DNA from: Phytopythium helicoides
Lineage: Eukaryota; Oomycota; Peronosporomycetes; Pythiales; Pythiaceae
Assembly (NCBI GenBank): GCA_024867545.1
Contig: JANFNE010000005.1
Span: 496,001-560,000 of the forward strand
Direction: 5' to 3'
Length of the DNA stretch: 64,000 nucleotides
The notes beneath the pieces were generated by a model that was not told where the DNA came from, made no database searches, and saw only the letters and a program-made list of their open reading frames with translations. Made by a program: the position numbers and the translations under genes. Below are positions 50,619-61,893 of the stretch, piece by piece; the first letter of the stretch is position 1; each line of letters begins with the position of its first letter.

Positions 50619-52967
50619 ATGCGCAGGCGACTCGCGGCGCTCCTCGCGGCGCTTGCGGCGCTCTCGGGCGCTCTGGAGCGCGCGCACGCGGCCGCGACAG
50701 GCGCGTTCGTCAGCGGAAACTACGAGCGGGCGGGACGCGCGGGACGCGCAGGAGCTGGTGCCGCTGGTCGTGGGACTACGAGCGAGGGACTTCGACGCGC
50801 TCGAGCGCCGGCTGTGGCAGGTCGCGGACCCGACGTGAGTCTTCGCGGCTTCGCGGCGCCGTCGGGGGCTCGTGACTGATGTTTGCGCGTGCAGGAGCCC
50901 AGAGTACGCGAGCTATCTGCGACGAGAGCAGGCGGACGAGCTCTCCAGGCCGGATGATGGAGCGCTGAGAGCGCTGCGCGAGTGGCTCGCCCCGGCCGCG
51001 GCAGAGCACGAGCAGGGACGCTTCTCGCCGGCGTCCAACCTCTTCCGAGTGCGTTCGGCTCGGTCTTGCTGGCGATGGTTTGCAACGATTGCTCACCGCA
51101 AAATTCGGCGTATATGCAGATCCCGGTTGAAGCGCGGCGGCTGGAGCAGCTGCTGGGCACGGAGATCCACCGCTTCGAGCTCGTCGGCGATGCACAGGGA
51201 TCGACGCAACCACGACGGCTGCTGCGAGCCACCAGCGACATCAACATTCCTGCACATCTCGAGCCCCACATTTCGTTTCTCAGTGTCAACTCGCATCCTC
51301 TTGCTCTCCGAGCGCTAGCCACGACCGCCAACGGTGCTGCTATGGAAGTTTCCCGAGGGATGGCCGCCGCCGGCGCGAGCAACACGCTGGAATTGATCCG
51401 CCAGACATACGGCATTCCCGACAACCTAGTGGTCACGAATGCTAGCAATACGCAATGCGTGCCGTCATTCTACGATGAAGCCTGGAGTCCAAACGATCTC
51501 GAGCTCTTCTTCAAGCACAGCCTTCCCAAGGATGCCATACCCACGATCATTGCTAAGGGTGGACGCGAGAACACTCCCGACAGACCGACCACCGAAGCTT
51601 CGCTTGATATCCAGTATTTTACTGGAGTGGGGCGTAATGCTACCACGTACATGTGGACAATGAACGGCAGCAACCCATTCTCGAGCGAAGACGAGCCGTT
51701 CGTCGAGTTTCTGGAGGCGGTACTTGCAATGGACGCGCCGCCGCTGGTGGTCTCGATCAGTTATTCGGACGACGAGGAACACATTTTCAACATTGCTGGC
51801 AGCTACGCGCGCTCGCTCGACACCCTTCTCATCAAAATGGGTCTACGCGGCATTTCTGTGCTAGTTGCTAGTGGCGACGACGGTGTTACCGGTCTTCGCC
51901 CCGAATTTGAACGAATTCCGCGCGCCGACATTTGCAAGCAAAGTGGACCGCAGTGGCCATCGGGCAGTCCGTACATCACAACCGTCGGCGCGACTATTCT
52001 TCTTGCCCCTCAAGACTTCGCCAAGCCGTTCTTCGAGACGACAGAAGAGGTCGTGTGCAGTGCTGAGGTCGGCGGAATCATCACGACTGGCGGAGGCTTC
52101 TCGAATATATACGAAATGCCTGCGTACCAACAAGAGGCGGTCTCTGCTTACCTCAATACGACACGCATCCCAACCACTCCCGGATTCTTCAATTCGAAGG
52201 GCCGAGCATATCCAGACATCACAGCACTGGGTGCATCTTTCATGGTGTACATGCACGGCCATATGACTGCCGTCTCCGGGACGTCAGCTTCTACTCCAGT
52301 TGTTGGCGGCATGGTCACACTATGGAATGACCTACGCATGAACGCCGGGAAAAGCTCTCTGGGCTTTCTGAACCCGTTGCTCTACTATATGCACCAGCAC
52401 ACACCCGGGGCGTTCCATGACGTCGTCACAGGCAATAACGGTGCAACGCGGGGCGGAGATATCTGCCCAGACTCGTTCGGAGCAACTGCCGGCTGGGATG
52501 CTGTCTCGGGAGTGGGGTCACCGAACTTCCAGGTCATTGCGGACTTTATCCTCTCGCTCGATGCCCATTTCAATGCCTCGACGCTCGAAGAAACCGCTAC
52601 CCCTTCGTGCTTCAACGCTTCATCAATCACAGATGCGAACAGTACGCTGAATGATGCAGCTACCAGCGCTGAGTCAGTGGAATCCAGCGACAACAACACA
52701 GCTGCCCTGGCCCTGCTGATTGTTGCAATCATCGGCAATGTGCTCGTAGCTAGCGTGATGCTGTTCGGTATGTACAAGCGCTGGCGGAACCAGTACACGC
52801 CGTTGAGTGGTGGTAGCACAACTCCTGGTGCGAGCGATGCTCGTAAGCCTCAGGACCCGTCAAGCTCGACATCTCCGCTACGGCGAAACCAGCCGGCATC
52901 AGACGGTGATAACGATGCAGTGCAAGAAGACGAGGTGGAGCTGAGCGAAATCAGCCTGCACGACTAG
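50619..52967 (+). CDS. S53 (sedolisin) tripeptidyl peptidase with C-terminal membrane anchor
   Basis: Three exons (50619-50834, 50895-51048, 51120-52967) with introns of 60 and 71 nt. The first exon begins MRRRLAALLAALAALSGALE, a signal peptide, but a one-base shift in the GGG run near 50735 is needed to reach AQELVPLVVGLRARDFDALE of the propeptide. The catalytic domain carries Glu and Asp in TTEASLDIQYFTG, the oxyanion Asp in LVASGDDGVTG, and Ser in VSGTSASTPVVGG; all are intact, with TAGWDAVSGVGSP near the calcium-binding end. After the protease a hydrophobic helix (AALALLIVAIIGNVLVASVM) and a cytoplasmic Ser/Asp-rich tail make it a type I membrane protein, unusual for tripeptidyl peptidases, which are normally soluble lysosomal or secreted enzymes. 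Acidic-pH N-terminal tripeptide release is the family activity. Confidence 0.9.
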
Positions 52968-53083
52968 CAGCAGGTATTGTGCGTAGATGTATGTATGTGT
53001 CGATGTTCAGGCCTGGCGACCGATGCGTGTCACCCCTGCCAAATAGAAGAAAGTCGTAGTTTTGACATGAATATGCTGCTGCG

Positions 53084-53816
53084 TCAAAGTCGAGGATGCA
53101 CTTCTTCATCGATGCTTGCAACCATAGACTTCAGGGCGTGAAGCATGGCTGACCGGCGAGCGACGATCACACGATCGTATCTTTGGAAGATGCGCACACA
53201 ACCCAGCGCCCGCTCCTGTGTCGCTCGTGTGCACCGCTGCTCCTCCCATTTGATTCCTAGTTTGAAGAAACTCCTCGCATCAATCGATGGACCCTGCAGT
53301 TTCCAACAGCTCAATCGCTAACGTCAGGGCAAAGGACACGCGATGACTGGCAGTTGGCTGCGCACGCTGGTAGGCTGACTTCAACTCACGCAACGAATAA
53401 ATCAAGTGAAGCTGACGGTCAACAATGGCACATGGCAGCCCCACTTCCACCACAGTAGGATCGCGATGCCGGGACGCTTCAGGTGCTGCATGTGTTGCGT
53501 CGCAGAGAGCACTGACTTGTTGGCAGAATCTACGGCATGAAGAGCAAAACCAGCAGCAGTAAGTGGAGCTGAGAACAAATGCAATAATGCCGCGATGGTA
53601 TTGAGCGTTGCGGTGTTGCTGCGGTTCCAGCTCGCCCCACTCACGCGACTTGGTTGAAGCGGACTTCGTCAACTTGAAGTTGCACTTGAGACCAAGCACT
53701 GACCGTGGGATGTGCGCATCTGATTCGGTTATTGACTCGGCTTTTGTATGGTTGACACGCGAGCCGCTCGACGGACGCGCAAAGCTCAGCTCCGGGGCTG
53801 AGGGATCGCCAGGCAT
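53084..53816 (-). CDS. Unknown gene with frame breaks (possible pseudogene or sequence errors)
   Basis: Coding-looking segments lie in three minus-strand frames: from ATG 53816, MPGDPSAPELSFARPSSGSR and GLKCNFKLTKSASTKS; after a GTGAGT donor and a 76-nt intron, PLTAAGFALHAVDSANKSVL and ATQHMQHLKRPGIAIL; then, one base off, VVEVGLPCAIVDRQLHLIYS, LRELKSAYQRAQPTASHRVS and ALTLAIELLETAG; and, again shifted at a GGG run near 53292, PSIDARSFFKLGIKWEEQRC to VHPRL and the TGA at 53084. Read together they give about 200 helical residues of no known family. Either the consensus has two indels here or the gene is decaying. Upstream exons beyond 53816 are possible. Confidence 0.4.
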
Positions 53817-54299
53817 CTCACCTCGAGTTGATTTATGTCCCACGCCAGCCTCCTCCTTCCCCTCTGCAATCTGCCAGCGCAAAGCGCAGCCCTGCTCTTC
53901 CGGCGCCCAAGCACCAACAGCCAGTCAAGCGGCCACGTGAGCGCGTCGTGGTGTCCGAAGGACGGCTGGGAGCGCATCTCTGCGCACTGCAACGCGCCTG
54001 CCGAGAAATCAAGTCGAGTGACTACTCTCTCGGGCGGCTGGCGGCTCGGAGCAATGCGTAAACGTGGCGCGGATCGTTGTGCTGGGCTGCGACGCAACGA
54101 GGGTCAACTTCCGGCTTGTGTCGAGTTGAAGTTGGCATCGATTGACTAGGACCTGGTCTAGACGTCACGACATCGCCCTCGGGGTATCAAAGACGCCCAG
54201 CGATCGGATTAATTCGGACAGTGCTTCGATGGGAAGACTCACTTTTGATTTGGAGCCGTGCAGCGCAAGAAACAGCAAGCTACGGGTCCAAGCAGCACG
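53817..54299. other. Region upstream of GH31 copy B
   Basis: About 480 bp with fragments of open frames on both strands and no supported gene. It presumably contains the GH31 copy B promoter and perhaps 5' exons of the unknown minus-strand gene. It shows no obvious similarity to the region upstream of GH31 copy A. Confidence 0.35.
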
Positions 54300-57200
54300 A
54301 TGGGAGCAACCGGAGCGGTGTGGCGCGTGGCGCTCGGCGTCGTGGCGCTCGCCGTTGCCGCCGGACACACGGCGGCGCAGAAGCTCGTGGCGGCAGACGA
54401 CGGGTCCAACACGATGCGCATCCTGTTCCAGTCGCTCATCTGGTCGTCGCCCAACATCCACTACTCGCCGGGCGATGGCTGGACCGCCGTGCCCGGCGTC
54501 CCCATGGAGAACAGCACGTACGAGGGCTTCCCGGCGTCCGAGGGATGGTTCGAGTACTCGCTCACGACCGAGACGCTCGAGTTCGTGTTCAACGATGGCA
54601 CGGGCACCGTCTGGGACAACAACGACAACCAGAACTACTTCGTGTCGACGCCCGGCACGTGGTCCGTCGTGAGCAAGGTCACGGAGAACCCCGAGCCGGT
54701 GGCCGAGCAGCCATACCTGACCACGCCAGGGTACATCGTGACCAAGGTCGACGAGAACAGCAGCCGCCTCAAGCTCACACTCGCACGCAACACGAGCGTC
54801 ACCAACACCACGTACGGCGACACGGACGTGGATGCGCTCACGGTGGAGGTGACCACGACCGGGTCGACGGGTGTGCGCGTCAAGATCGCGGATGCTGCGT
54901 CCAAGCGCTGGCAGGTGCCGTCCAAGCTGTACTCCAAGGGCGAGCTGGGGTCGTCCGCGTCGTCCGCCAAGTGGTCCAACACTGTGCGGCAGCAGTCGCT
55001 CGTGACGTTCACGTACACCAAGAGCCCGTTCACGTTCAAGGTGACGCGCAAGTCGGACGGCTATGTGCTGTTTGACTCGTCGGCTTTGTCGCTGGTGATC
55101 AAGGACCAGTATCTGCAAGTCGCCACATCTGTCCCGAGTGACCTGAGCGTCTACGGTTTTGGCGAGACCACGCACAGCAACATGCGTCTCAACTTGGGCG
55201 ACAAGCACACGCTGTGGGCTCGTGACCAAGGCTCATCTTCGCCGAATGTCAACCTGTATGGGTCGCATCCGTTCTTCCTCGGCTTGAACTCCAAGGGAAA
55301 GGCTCACGGCGTGTTCCTCTTCAACTCGAACGGCATGGACATGACGCTGGAGGATGGCTACGTCGCCTACCAGACGATTGGAGGTGTGCTCGACTTCAGC
55401 ATCCTGGCGGGTCCGACGCCAGGTGACGTCGTGAGCCAGTACACGTCGTTGATCGGTCGCCCGAAGCTACAGCCGTACTGGGCGTATGGCTTCCACCAGT
55501 GCCGATGGGGATACAACTCGACTGGTGCGCTCCGGGACGTCGTGGACCAGTACAAGGCCAACTCGATCCCGCTGGATGTCATGTGGGCCGATATCGACTA
55601 CATGAGCGGCTACCACGACTTCACGCTTGATCCCGTGAACTTCGTTCAGGCAGACATGGCGAAGCTGCTGTCCGACATCCACGCCGCTGGACAGCATTTT
55701 GTGCCGATCATTGACCCAGGTATCCCGGACAGCCAGGACGATGAAGCCTACACTCGTGGGCTTGAGCTCGACGTGTTCATCAAGTCGTCAGACGGTATCC
55801 CGTACCTCGGTCAGGTGTGGCCCGGCCCGACCGTATTCCCGGACTTCTTGCACCCCAAGGCGCAGTCGTACTGGACAGAGCAGCTCACGCGAATGCACGG
55901 TATGCTCGACTACGATGGCATTTGGATCGACATGAACGAGATCGCCAACTTCTGCAGCGGACTTACCTGTGCTCGCCAAGACAATGTGACGTGTCCGTAC
56001 ACTGGCAGCATCAGTAAGATCACGACGTGCTGTCTCGCCTGCACTGACGACAACAATGCGTACAACTACCCTCCGTTCCAGATCAACAACGTGGGCACGC
56101 GGACGGACCTGTTTTACAAGACGGTGTCCACGAGTGCATTGCAATACGGCAACCTCCGTCAGTACGACACGCACAACCTGTACGGCTTCACGGAGGCCAT
56201 TGCAACATCGACAGCTCTCGAGACGCTGCTCAAGAAGCGTTCGTTCGTGCTGTCTCGCTCGACTTTCCCTGGCAGTGGAGGCTACGCTGCTCACTGGACT
56301 GGAGACAACGCTGCCACCTGGAACGACATTCAATGGTCGATCCCGACAATCCTCAACTTTGGTCTCTACGGCATTCCGATGGTGGGAGCTGACATTTGTG
56401 GCTTCTCCAGCACAACGACGGAGGAGTTGTGTGCTCGCTGGACGGCTCTCGGATCCTTTTACCCGTTTGCTCGCAACCACAACAACCTCGAGGCAGACCC
56501 ACAGGAGACTTACCTCTGGGAGTCTGTCGCCGAGATCGGTCGCAAGTTCATTGGCATGCGCTACCGACTCCTTCCGTACCTCTACACGCTCGGCTACACT
56601 GCTCACTCGACTGGACTACCGATCGCTCGTGCTCTGTTCATCGAGTTCCCGGAGGACACGAACGTGCACGGCACGCCGATCCTGGACAACCAGTTCATGC
56701 TTGGCGATGCTGTACTGGTCACGCCGGTACTGAAGCAGGGAGCGACCAGCGTCTCGGGTTACCTGCCTGCTGGCACGTGGTACGACCTATTCAATAACTA
56801 CACCAAGGTGGACGGCGGTGCCTCGCAAACCTGGGATGTGAGTCTGTACGACATGCCTGTGCATCTTCGTGGCGGCCGCATTGTTCCCATGCACCAGCCC
56901 GGTGCTCTCACGAGTGCTGCTGCTCGCAAGACGGCGTACGACATTGTGGTCGCGCTGTCCTCGAACGGCACGGCGACAGGTTCGCTGTACCAGGACGACA
57001 GTGACGCCATCAATGGCGACGCCAGTGCTCGCATCGTGCAGTTCACGGCGGCAACGTCGGGCGGCAAGACAACGACCGGAGCTCTCAGCAGCAAGGTCGT
57101 GCAGAACAAGTATCGGGGCAATGCTTACACGGACTCGGTCGCCAAGGTGGTGGTGCTGGGTGTGTCGAAGAAGCCTTCGCAGGTCTCAGTGAGCGGCAGC

Positions 57201-57311
57201 TCGAGCAAGTCGCTCACGTTCTCGTACGACGCCACAAACGCCGTGCTGACCATCGACGTGAGCAGTGCTGGCGTCAAGATCTCGAAGGCGTTCACCGTCA
57301 CGTGGAAGTAG
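54300..57311 (+). CDS. Secreted GH31 alpha-glucosidase, copy B
   Basis: A 1003-residue intronless gene, same length and domain order as copy A (44903-47914) but on the opposite strand. Signal peptide MGATGAVWRVALGVVALAVA then AAGHTAAQ. The nucleophile Asp in GIWIDMNEIANFCSG (about 55920-55965) and the acid/base HWTGDNAATW are intact. Only scattered substitutions separate it from copy A in the body (for example RDQGSSSPNVN vs RDQPSSASNVN, CPYTGS vs CPNTGS, GFSSTTTEE vs GFANTTTEE), but the signal peptide and the last ~45 residues (KPSQVSVSGSSSKSLTFSYD vs a different tail) differ much more. The start is the ATG at 54300; no ATG precedes it in frame. It should release glucose from maltodextrins outside the cell, like copy A. 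Confidence 0.94.
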   Translation: MGATGAVWRVALGVVALAVAAGHTAAQKLVAADDGSNTMRILFQSLIWSSPNIHYSPGDGWTAVPGVPMENSTYEGFPASEGWFEYSLTTETLEFVFNDGTGTVWDNNDNQNYFVSTPGTWSVVSKVTENPEPVAEQPYLTTPGYIVTKVDENSSRLKLTLARNTSVTNTTYGDTDVDALTVEVTTTGSTGVRVKIADAASKRWQVPSKLYSKGELGSSASSAKWSNTVRQQSLVTFTYTKSPFTFKVTRKSDGYVLFDSSALSLVIKDQYLQVATSVPSDLSVYGFGETTHSNMRLNLGDKHTLWARDQGSSSPNVNLYGSHPFFLGLNSKGKAHGVFLFNSNGMDMTLEDGYVAYQTIGGVLDFSILAGPTPGDVVSQYTSLIGRPKLQPYWAYGFHQCRWGYNSTGALRDVVDQYKANSIPLDVMWADIDYMSGYHDFTLDPVNFVQADMAKLLSDIHAAGQHFVPIIDPGIPDSQDDEAYTRGLELDVFIKSSDGIPYLGQVWPGPTVFPDFLHPKAQSYWTEQLTRMHGMLDYDGIWIDMNEIANFCSGLTCARQDNVTCPYTGSISKITTCCLACTDDNNAYNYPPFQINNVGTRTDLFYKTVSTSALQYGNLRQYDTHNLYGFTEAIATSTALETLLKKRSFVLSRSTFPGSGGYAAHWTGDNAATWNDIQWSIPTILNFGLYGIPMVGADICGFSSTTTEELCARWTALGSFYPFARNHNNLEADPQETYLWESVAEIGRKFIGMRYRLLPYLYTLGYTAHSTGLPIARALFIEFPEDTNVHGTPILDNQFMLGDAVLVTPVLKQGATSVSGYLPAGTWYDLFNNYTKVDGGASQTWDVSLYDMPVHLRGGRIVPMHQPGALTSAAARKTAYDIVVALSSNGTATGSLYQDDSDAINGDASARIVQFTAATSGGKTTTGALSSKVVQNKYRGNAYTDSVAKVVVLGVSKKPSQVSVSGSSSKSLTFSYDATNAVLTIDVSSAGVKISKAFTVTWK
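54300..57311 (+). repeat. Inverted duplication, arm 2 (GH31 copy B)
   Basis: Partner of the arm at 44903-47914. The arms are facing outward-transcribed copies; the flanking sequences differ. Confidence 0.85.
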
Positions 57312-57459
57312 GTTGGATCTGCGGACGGATTCAGTTGTAGTGCATGAGCTGATAATCCGAGCGGTTGTTGAACCTGTCTTCGTTGCGCATCACCCACACG
57401 TCACACGGGACAGCATTCGAGTAGTTAGGGACATTGCGCATGACAAGCTCTCAGTCGAG

Positions 57460-58440
57460 ATGGAGTCATGTCGACAGCAGCAGCTCGAGGAACTCGAGTG
57501 CATGCTAAGCATGTTCCCGACAGCGGAGGAGCTGGAGGTATCCGACGCGTTGAGGAGTGAGGTCGAAGCGCAATTGCCAGGCGATGGAACCCCCGTGCGC
57601 TACACAGTCCGCATTCAGGTCGCAATCATCTCGGTGCAGGCTGAAACTTGGATCACACCCTCATAATCTCGAACGCAGGGGGTCTCCGATCGCGAAGTGC
57701 CGATGCTAGAGCTTGCGTATCCAGCCTCGTATCCGAAGGAGCCGCTGGTCTTCCAAGTGCACTGCTCGTGGCTGAATCGGGCGGATAAGGAGGCTCTACA
57801 AAGCCAACTAACTGCGTTGGCCGTTGACGCGGCCAGACGTAGTGAGGTTGTGGCGCTCGAGCTCTACCAGAGCATGCGCGAGTACCTCGAAAATGCTCGC
57901 GACAACGTCACCTCTGAACGCGCTGAGGCTGTCAGTACTTCAAGTGCTACTGAACCGCCTGCGCCATCGGTAGAGGTCGTACTGGGGCGGCGAGCCATCT
58001 ACTTCCACCATATCATCGCGCAGACAAAGAGGCGAGTGATCGTTGACTGGGCGGTGGAGTTAGAGCTCTCGGGCATGAGCAAGATAGGGTGGCCAGGTGT
58101 AGTCATTGTTGAAGGAAACGAGCAGAATGTTCAGGAGTATGTAAGGCGGCTGCAGCACCTGCGATGGAAGCAAATGACGGTGCGAGGGGAGCAGACAGAG
58201 CGCTCGGGCGGCAGTCAAACCATCGATCAAATGCGGAAGCTGCCTCGTGGGTTTCGAGAATTTCCTGAAAAGAGCGGAATGGCCGAAGTGGCGGCGGCAT
58301 GTCGTGAAGCTGGTGTCGAGGAGCTTTTCTTGACGACCATGAAGATCTACGGGAGGAGCGAAGGTGCCGATGAAGGTGAGCATCACAAAGAAGACCAGCA
58401 GACTGCAATTAGCAAGAAACCAAAGGGAAGGCGATTGTAA
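57460..58440 (+). CDS. RWDD2: RWD domain-containing protein, RWDD2 family
   Basis: Two exons (57460-57618, 57679-58440) with a 60-nt GT-AG intron. Exon 1 reads MESCRQQQLEELECMLSMFP and TAEELEVSDALRSEVEAQLP, the start of an RWD domain ('Q-x-x-E-I-x-x-L-x-x-M-F-P'). Exon 2 continues LELAYPASYPKEPLVFQVHC (the Y-P-x-x-x-P motif) and helices, then a second conserved region beginning LGRRAIYFHHIIAQTKRRVI with WAVELELSGMSKIGWPGVVI and a DUF1115-like end VQEYVRRLQHLRWKQMTVRG, typical of RWDD2A/B. The protein is about 305 residues and ends in a Lys-rich tail. RWD domains mediate protein interactions in ubiquitin-type and stress pathways; the specific role of RWDD2 is not established. The gene converges with TBL3 (34 bp between stops). 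Confidence 0.82.
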
Positions 58441-58474
58441 AATGACGAATGGACATGATCAAGTTCATCTCTAT

Positions 58475-61213
58475 TTACACGCGCTGCTTCTTCTTCTGCT
58501 GCTTCTGCTTCTTGGCTGCCGGGCGCTTCGTTGTCGCCTTGGTCTTGACTGGCTCGGGCTTTTGCTCTTCAATCTCGTCCTCGGCATCACTATCACTCTC
58601 AGTAGCATCCACAGGAGAAGCAGGCTTGTCAGCTCCTACAGGGAGCAGGTTCTTCATGGACACGATGCTAAAGTCGACCAAGTATGACTTCTGTAGCATG
58701 CGGTCCACGCGCTGTAGGTGGCGCTCAGAGTACGCGATAAGAGCCTCCACAGTGCGTGCAACGCCTTCGATCTTCTGCAGTCGGCTAGGAGGAAGCTCAC
58801 GTAGAATAGTCGCGATCAGCGCTTGGCAAATCGCACTGTGCTTGGCGTTTGTGTTCCATTCCTTGATCCACTCGAGAAGTTGCTTTAGCTGCTCGTCGCT
58901 GTCAGCGAGGCTCTGAATGACAGGCGCGAAAATGTCCTCAACTGCAAACTCGGCGTTGTTAGTGGCCTGGTCAGGTCGGTCCTTGTGCCGTGGGCCCTCC
59001 ATCAAGTCATTTAGGATCTGGAGAAGACGGTGCGGGTGGCCAAGCTCGAACGCGATTTGAATGGCGTCAAGGAGCTTGTCGTTGCGCAGGCAGTTGAAGA
59101 GCTCCTGTTCCTTGAGCACCTTCTCTTCCTTCGTCTTCTGCAGCTCGATCTCCTCCTCTTCAGTGAAGTCGCGCCAAAGATGAATGGTTGAGTCGGCGCC
59201 GCCACTGACCATCTCAGATCCGTCCTTGGCCACAGCCAATGCCCAGATCTTGTCCTCGTGCTTGTCAAAAGTAGCCTCGCACTCATTGCTCTTGATTGTC
59301 CAGAGTTTCAGCAGTCCATCAGCACCAGCCGACATCAGTTGCATGCCAGCACACACAAACTGCACACCGAGAACCGAAGCTGTGTGGCCCTCGAACGTCT
59401 TGAGGCAAGTAAAGTCTTTCATCGACCAAATCTTGACCGTCTTGTCACCGCTGGCCGATGCCAAGCACTGATCCACAGGCGAAAACTCAATCGACCAAAC
59501 GCCACGCTTATGGCCGCGGCACATTCCCGCCAACGTTAGAAGGCTGGAGCCGTTAGAGGTTTGCGCATGCCAGATCTTGATCAGCTTGTCTTGCGACGCA
59601 CTTGCAATGAAGCGATCATTCGGACTGACTGCGAGCGCATTCACGTCCTTGTCGTGCGCACGCACAGCCGCGAGAGTGGTTACAGCCATCGAGTCGTGCT
59701 TCTTTCCACCAGCGTACGAAGCCGACAGTGATTTAAGGCTCCACATCTTCAACGTCTTGTCTGAGCTTCCCGAGACGAAGAAAGCCGAGCCCATTGAAAA
59801 GTTGGCAATCTTTTGGGAAATTGCGACTGCACCGAGGGCTTCAGTATGACCCGTGCAAGTCGCTATGCAGCGACGCTCGGACACAGACCACACTCGAGCT
59901 GTGCGGTCCTTGGACGCGGAAACCAGCCACTTACCATCAGGCGATACGGCAAGCGCCATGACAATATCGGAGTGACCGGAGAGCAGCTCACATGATAGCG
60001 TCTCGCGGTTCAACAGGCGGATCTGCTCGCTGTTGGTAGCCACAGCAATCTGGTCCGACACGCTAGCGCCGTCCTCCGTTGGGATGTACTTGAGGTTGAG
60101 AATATCATCGTTGTAGCCGATGATCTGGGTTGTGCGAGCAAGCTCATCATTGAACACGAGCAGGTTCTGGTCCGCCGACACAGCGATCAACTCACGCTTC
60201 TGCTCGTTCAGCAGGAGCGACAGGTACTTGAGCGTGTCAGACTCTGGCACCTGGGTGAAGACGTTCTCGCAGGTAGAGCCGAGGCTGCGCCACGCACGCA
60301 GAAGACCCTTCTCGCCCGCCGTGACAAAGCAGATCGCTTTCTTGTCGTCCTCCGACTCGACCGGCGCGCTCTTCTTCCCCTTCTTGCCGCCCGCTTGCTT
60401 GACGCATGGGAAGTCGTTCGGAATCACCTGAATGCCCTCGATGGCCTCGTGCACGAGCACCGTCTTGGCAAGCTTGTTGTCACGCAGGTCCCAGAAGTTG
60501 ACAACCTTGTCGCGTCCCGCCGACAGCAGCGTGTAGCCGTCTCGGGAGAAGGCGACGCACGTGGCGGGGCTCATGTGGTCCTGAATGCATGCGACCTTGC
60601 TCCTGCGCGTAGAGGTCCCAAATGCGCACGGTGGAGTCGTCGCTGCTCGACACGAGCTGCAGGCGCTTGGCGTCCGGGTGGAACTGGACGAGCGTGACGA
60701 TGCCTCCGTGTCCGCGGAAGTTGTGCGTGCAGTATCCCTTGTCAATGTCGAAGACCTTGACTGTGCGGTCGCTGCCGCCCGTGGCCAGCAGCGTGCCAGT
60801 GGGGTCGAAGTCCATGGCGAGCACTGGCGTCTCGTGCGCCTTGATAGGTGCGCAGGCACGTGAACGTGTCGAGGTCCCACAGGCCGCAGCAGCAGGTTGC
60901 GGCCGGCCGTCACGAGCTGGTTGCGGCCCGGCCGCACCGCGAACACCACGAACGACTCCTTCTGCTCCTCCTCAATGTCTCTCTGCAGCGCGCGCTGCAG
61001 CTCGCCCGACGCCGCGTCCACCAGCGCCACATCGTCATGGAGCAGACACGCGAGGCGCACGCGCCGCTCCAGCGCATCGTCACCGCCCGCACCTGCCAGC
61101 AGCTGCACTTTGCCGCCAGTGAACACGCCCGCATGCGTCTTGACCGAGCGCCAGCTCTTGGAGAGCCCCGACAGCGCCGCGTAGCTGCCGCCGGAGGTCG
61201 CGACCGCCGCCAT
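58475..61213 (-). CDS. TBL3: U3 snoRNP protein TBL3/Utp13 (WD40), with three frame breaks
   Basis: WD40 repeats in a continuous stretch (for example [60 protein letters not shown] and [20 protein letters not shown]) precede the Utp13 C-terminal domain ([20 protein letters not shown] to [20 protein letters not shown]). This is a subunit of the UtpB module of the small-subunit processome, which processes 18S pre-rRNA in the nucleolus. The C-terminus is Lys/Gln-rich, a nucleolar-type tail. The start [20 protein letters not shown] is at ATG 61213. Between about 60890 and 60600 the frame must change three times (at CGGCCTGTGG, CACCTATCAAG and CAGGAGCAAGG), each time as if one extra base were present, to give [30 protein letters not shown] and [10 protein letters not shown]. 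Otherwise all repeats are intact. Confidence 0.92.
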   Translation of the reverse strand: MAAVATSGGSYAALSGLSKSWRSVKTHAGVFTGGKVQLLAGAGGDDALERRVRLACLLHDDVALVDAASGELQRALQRDIEEEQKESFVVFAVRPGRNQLVTAGRNLLLRPVGPRHVHVPAHLSRRTRRQCSPWTSTPLARCWPRAAATAQSRSSTLTRDTARTTSADTEASSRSSSSTRTPSACSSCRAATTPPCAFGTSTRRSKVACIQDHMSPATCVAFSRDGYTLLSAGRDKVVNFWDLRDNKLAKTVLVHEAIEGIQVIPNDFPCVKQAGGKKGKKSAPVESEDDKKAICFVTAGEKGLLRAWRSLGSTCENVFTQVPESDTLKYLSLLLNEQKRELIAVSADQNLLVFNDELARTTQIIGYNDDILNLKYIPTEDGASVSDQIAVATNSEQIRLLNRETLSCELLSGHSDIVMALAVSPDGKWLVSASKDRTARVWSVSERRCIATCTGHTEALGAVAISQKIANFSMGSAFFVSGSSDKTLKMWSLKSLSASYAGGKKHDSMAVTTLAAVRAHDKDVNALAVSPNDRFIASASQDKLIKIWHAQTSNGSSLLTLAGMCRGHKRGVWSIEFSPVDQCLASASGDKTVKIWSMKDFTCLKTFEGHTASVLGVQFVCAGMQLMSAGADGLLKLWTIKSNECEATFDKHEDKIWALAVAKDGSEMVSGGADSTIHLWRDFTEEEEIELQKTKEEKVLKEQELFNCLRNDKLLDAIQIAFELGHPHRLLQILNDLMEGPRHKDRPDQATNNAEFAVEDIFAPVIQSLADSDEQLKQLLEWIKEWNTNAKHSAICQALIATILRELPPSRLQKIEGVARTVEALIAYSERHLQRVDRMLQKSYLVDFSIVSMKNLLPVGADKPASPVDATESDSDAEDEIEEQKPEPVKTKATTKRPAAKKQKQQKKKQRV

Positions 61214-61893
61214 TGGAGCCGAGAGATAAATGGCGGCCGTTCGTATTGACTGGCTGCTGCCATGGCGGTTGATGGTGTGGCCCACAGCGTTTTATTACCT
61301 TCCTGCAACAGGAGCGGGGATGGGTGCGCTCCGCTTCAACGAGGTCAAGTTCGTGAAGTTCGTTAGGAGCACTTCGGTTGCGAGCTGGTGTAGATAGATG
61401 GAACGCCAAGGCGAGGCGATCGACTATATTGTTGATAGGCATTTGCAACGATGGCGTTAGAGAGCCTTCCTTCCCGTTGACTTTTGCAGACATCCAGTAC
61501 TGTACACGAGCGATGCGGGATTCCTGAAAGCGACGCCCCTCGTCAGTCCAATGCACACTTTCTCCCGGTCCCAGCAGGACTTGAACAGCTAGCACGCGCA
61601 GCGGCTATTTGCGGACGATGACTTGATCACATGCGTTTGGCGGCGCAAAAACACGGTTCGCAAGACCTAAGAAAAGGTTTCGAGTCAGCCAGACACTTGG
61701 CGAGGAATCCGTGTCACCGGCTGACGTCGACCTCAACATTGAAAGTCCTTCCCTCCTGGTCTGACCCAGGCACCGCGCGACTCTGCAGCTGATTGATGGG
61801 CGCTGTGAGCGCAGCAACCTGACTGGAAGGCACCCACAAGCTAGTGAAACATCGAGACAACTTGTTGCGACCAGGCCGACTGGGACAGCTCTA

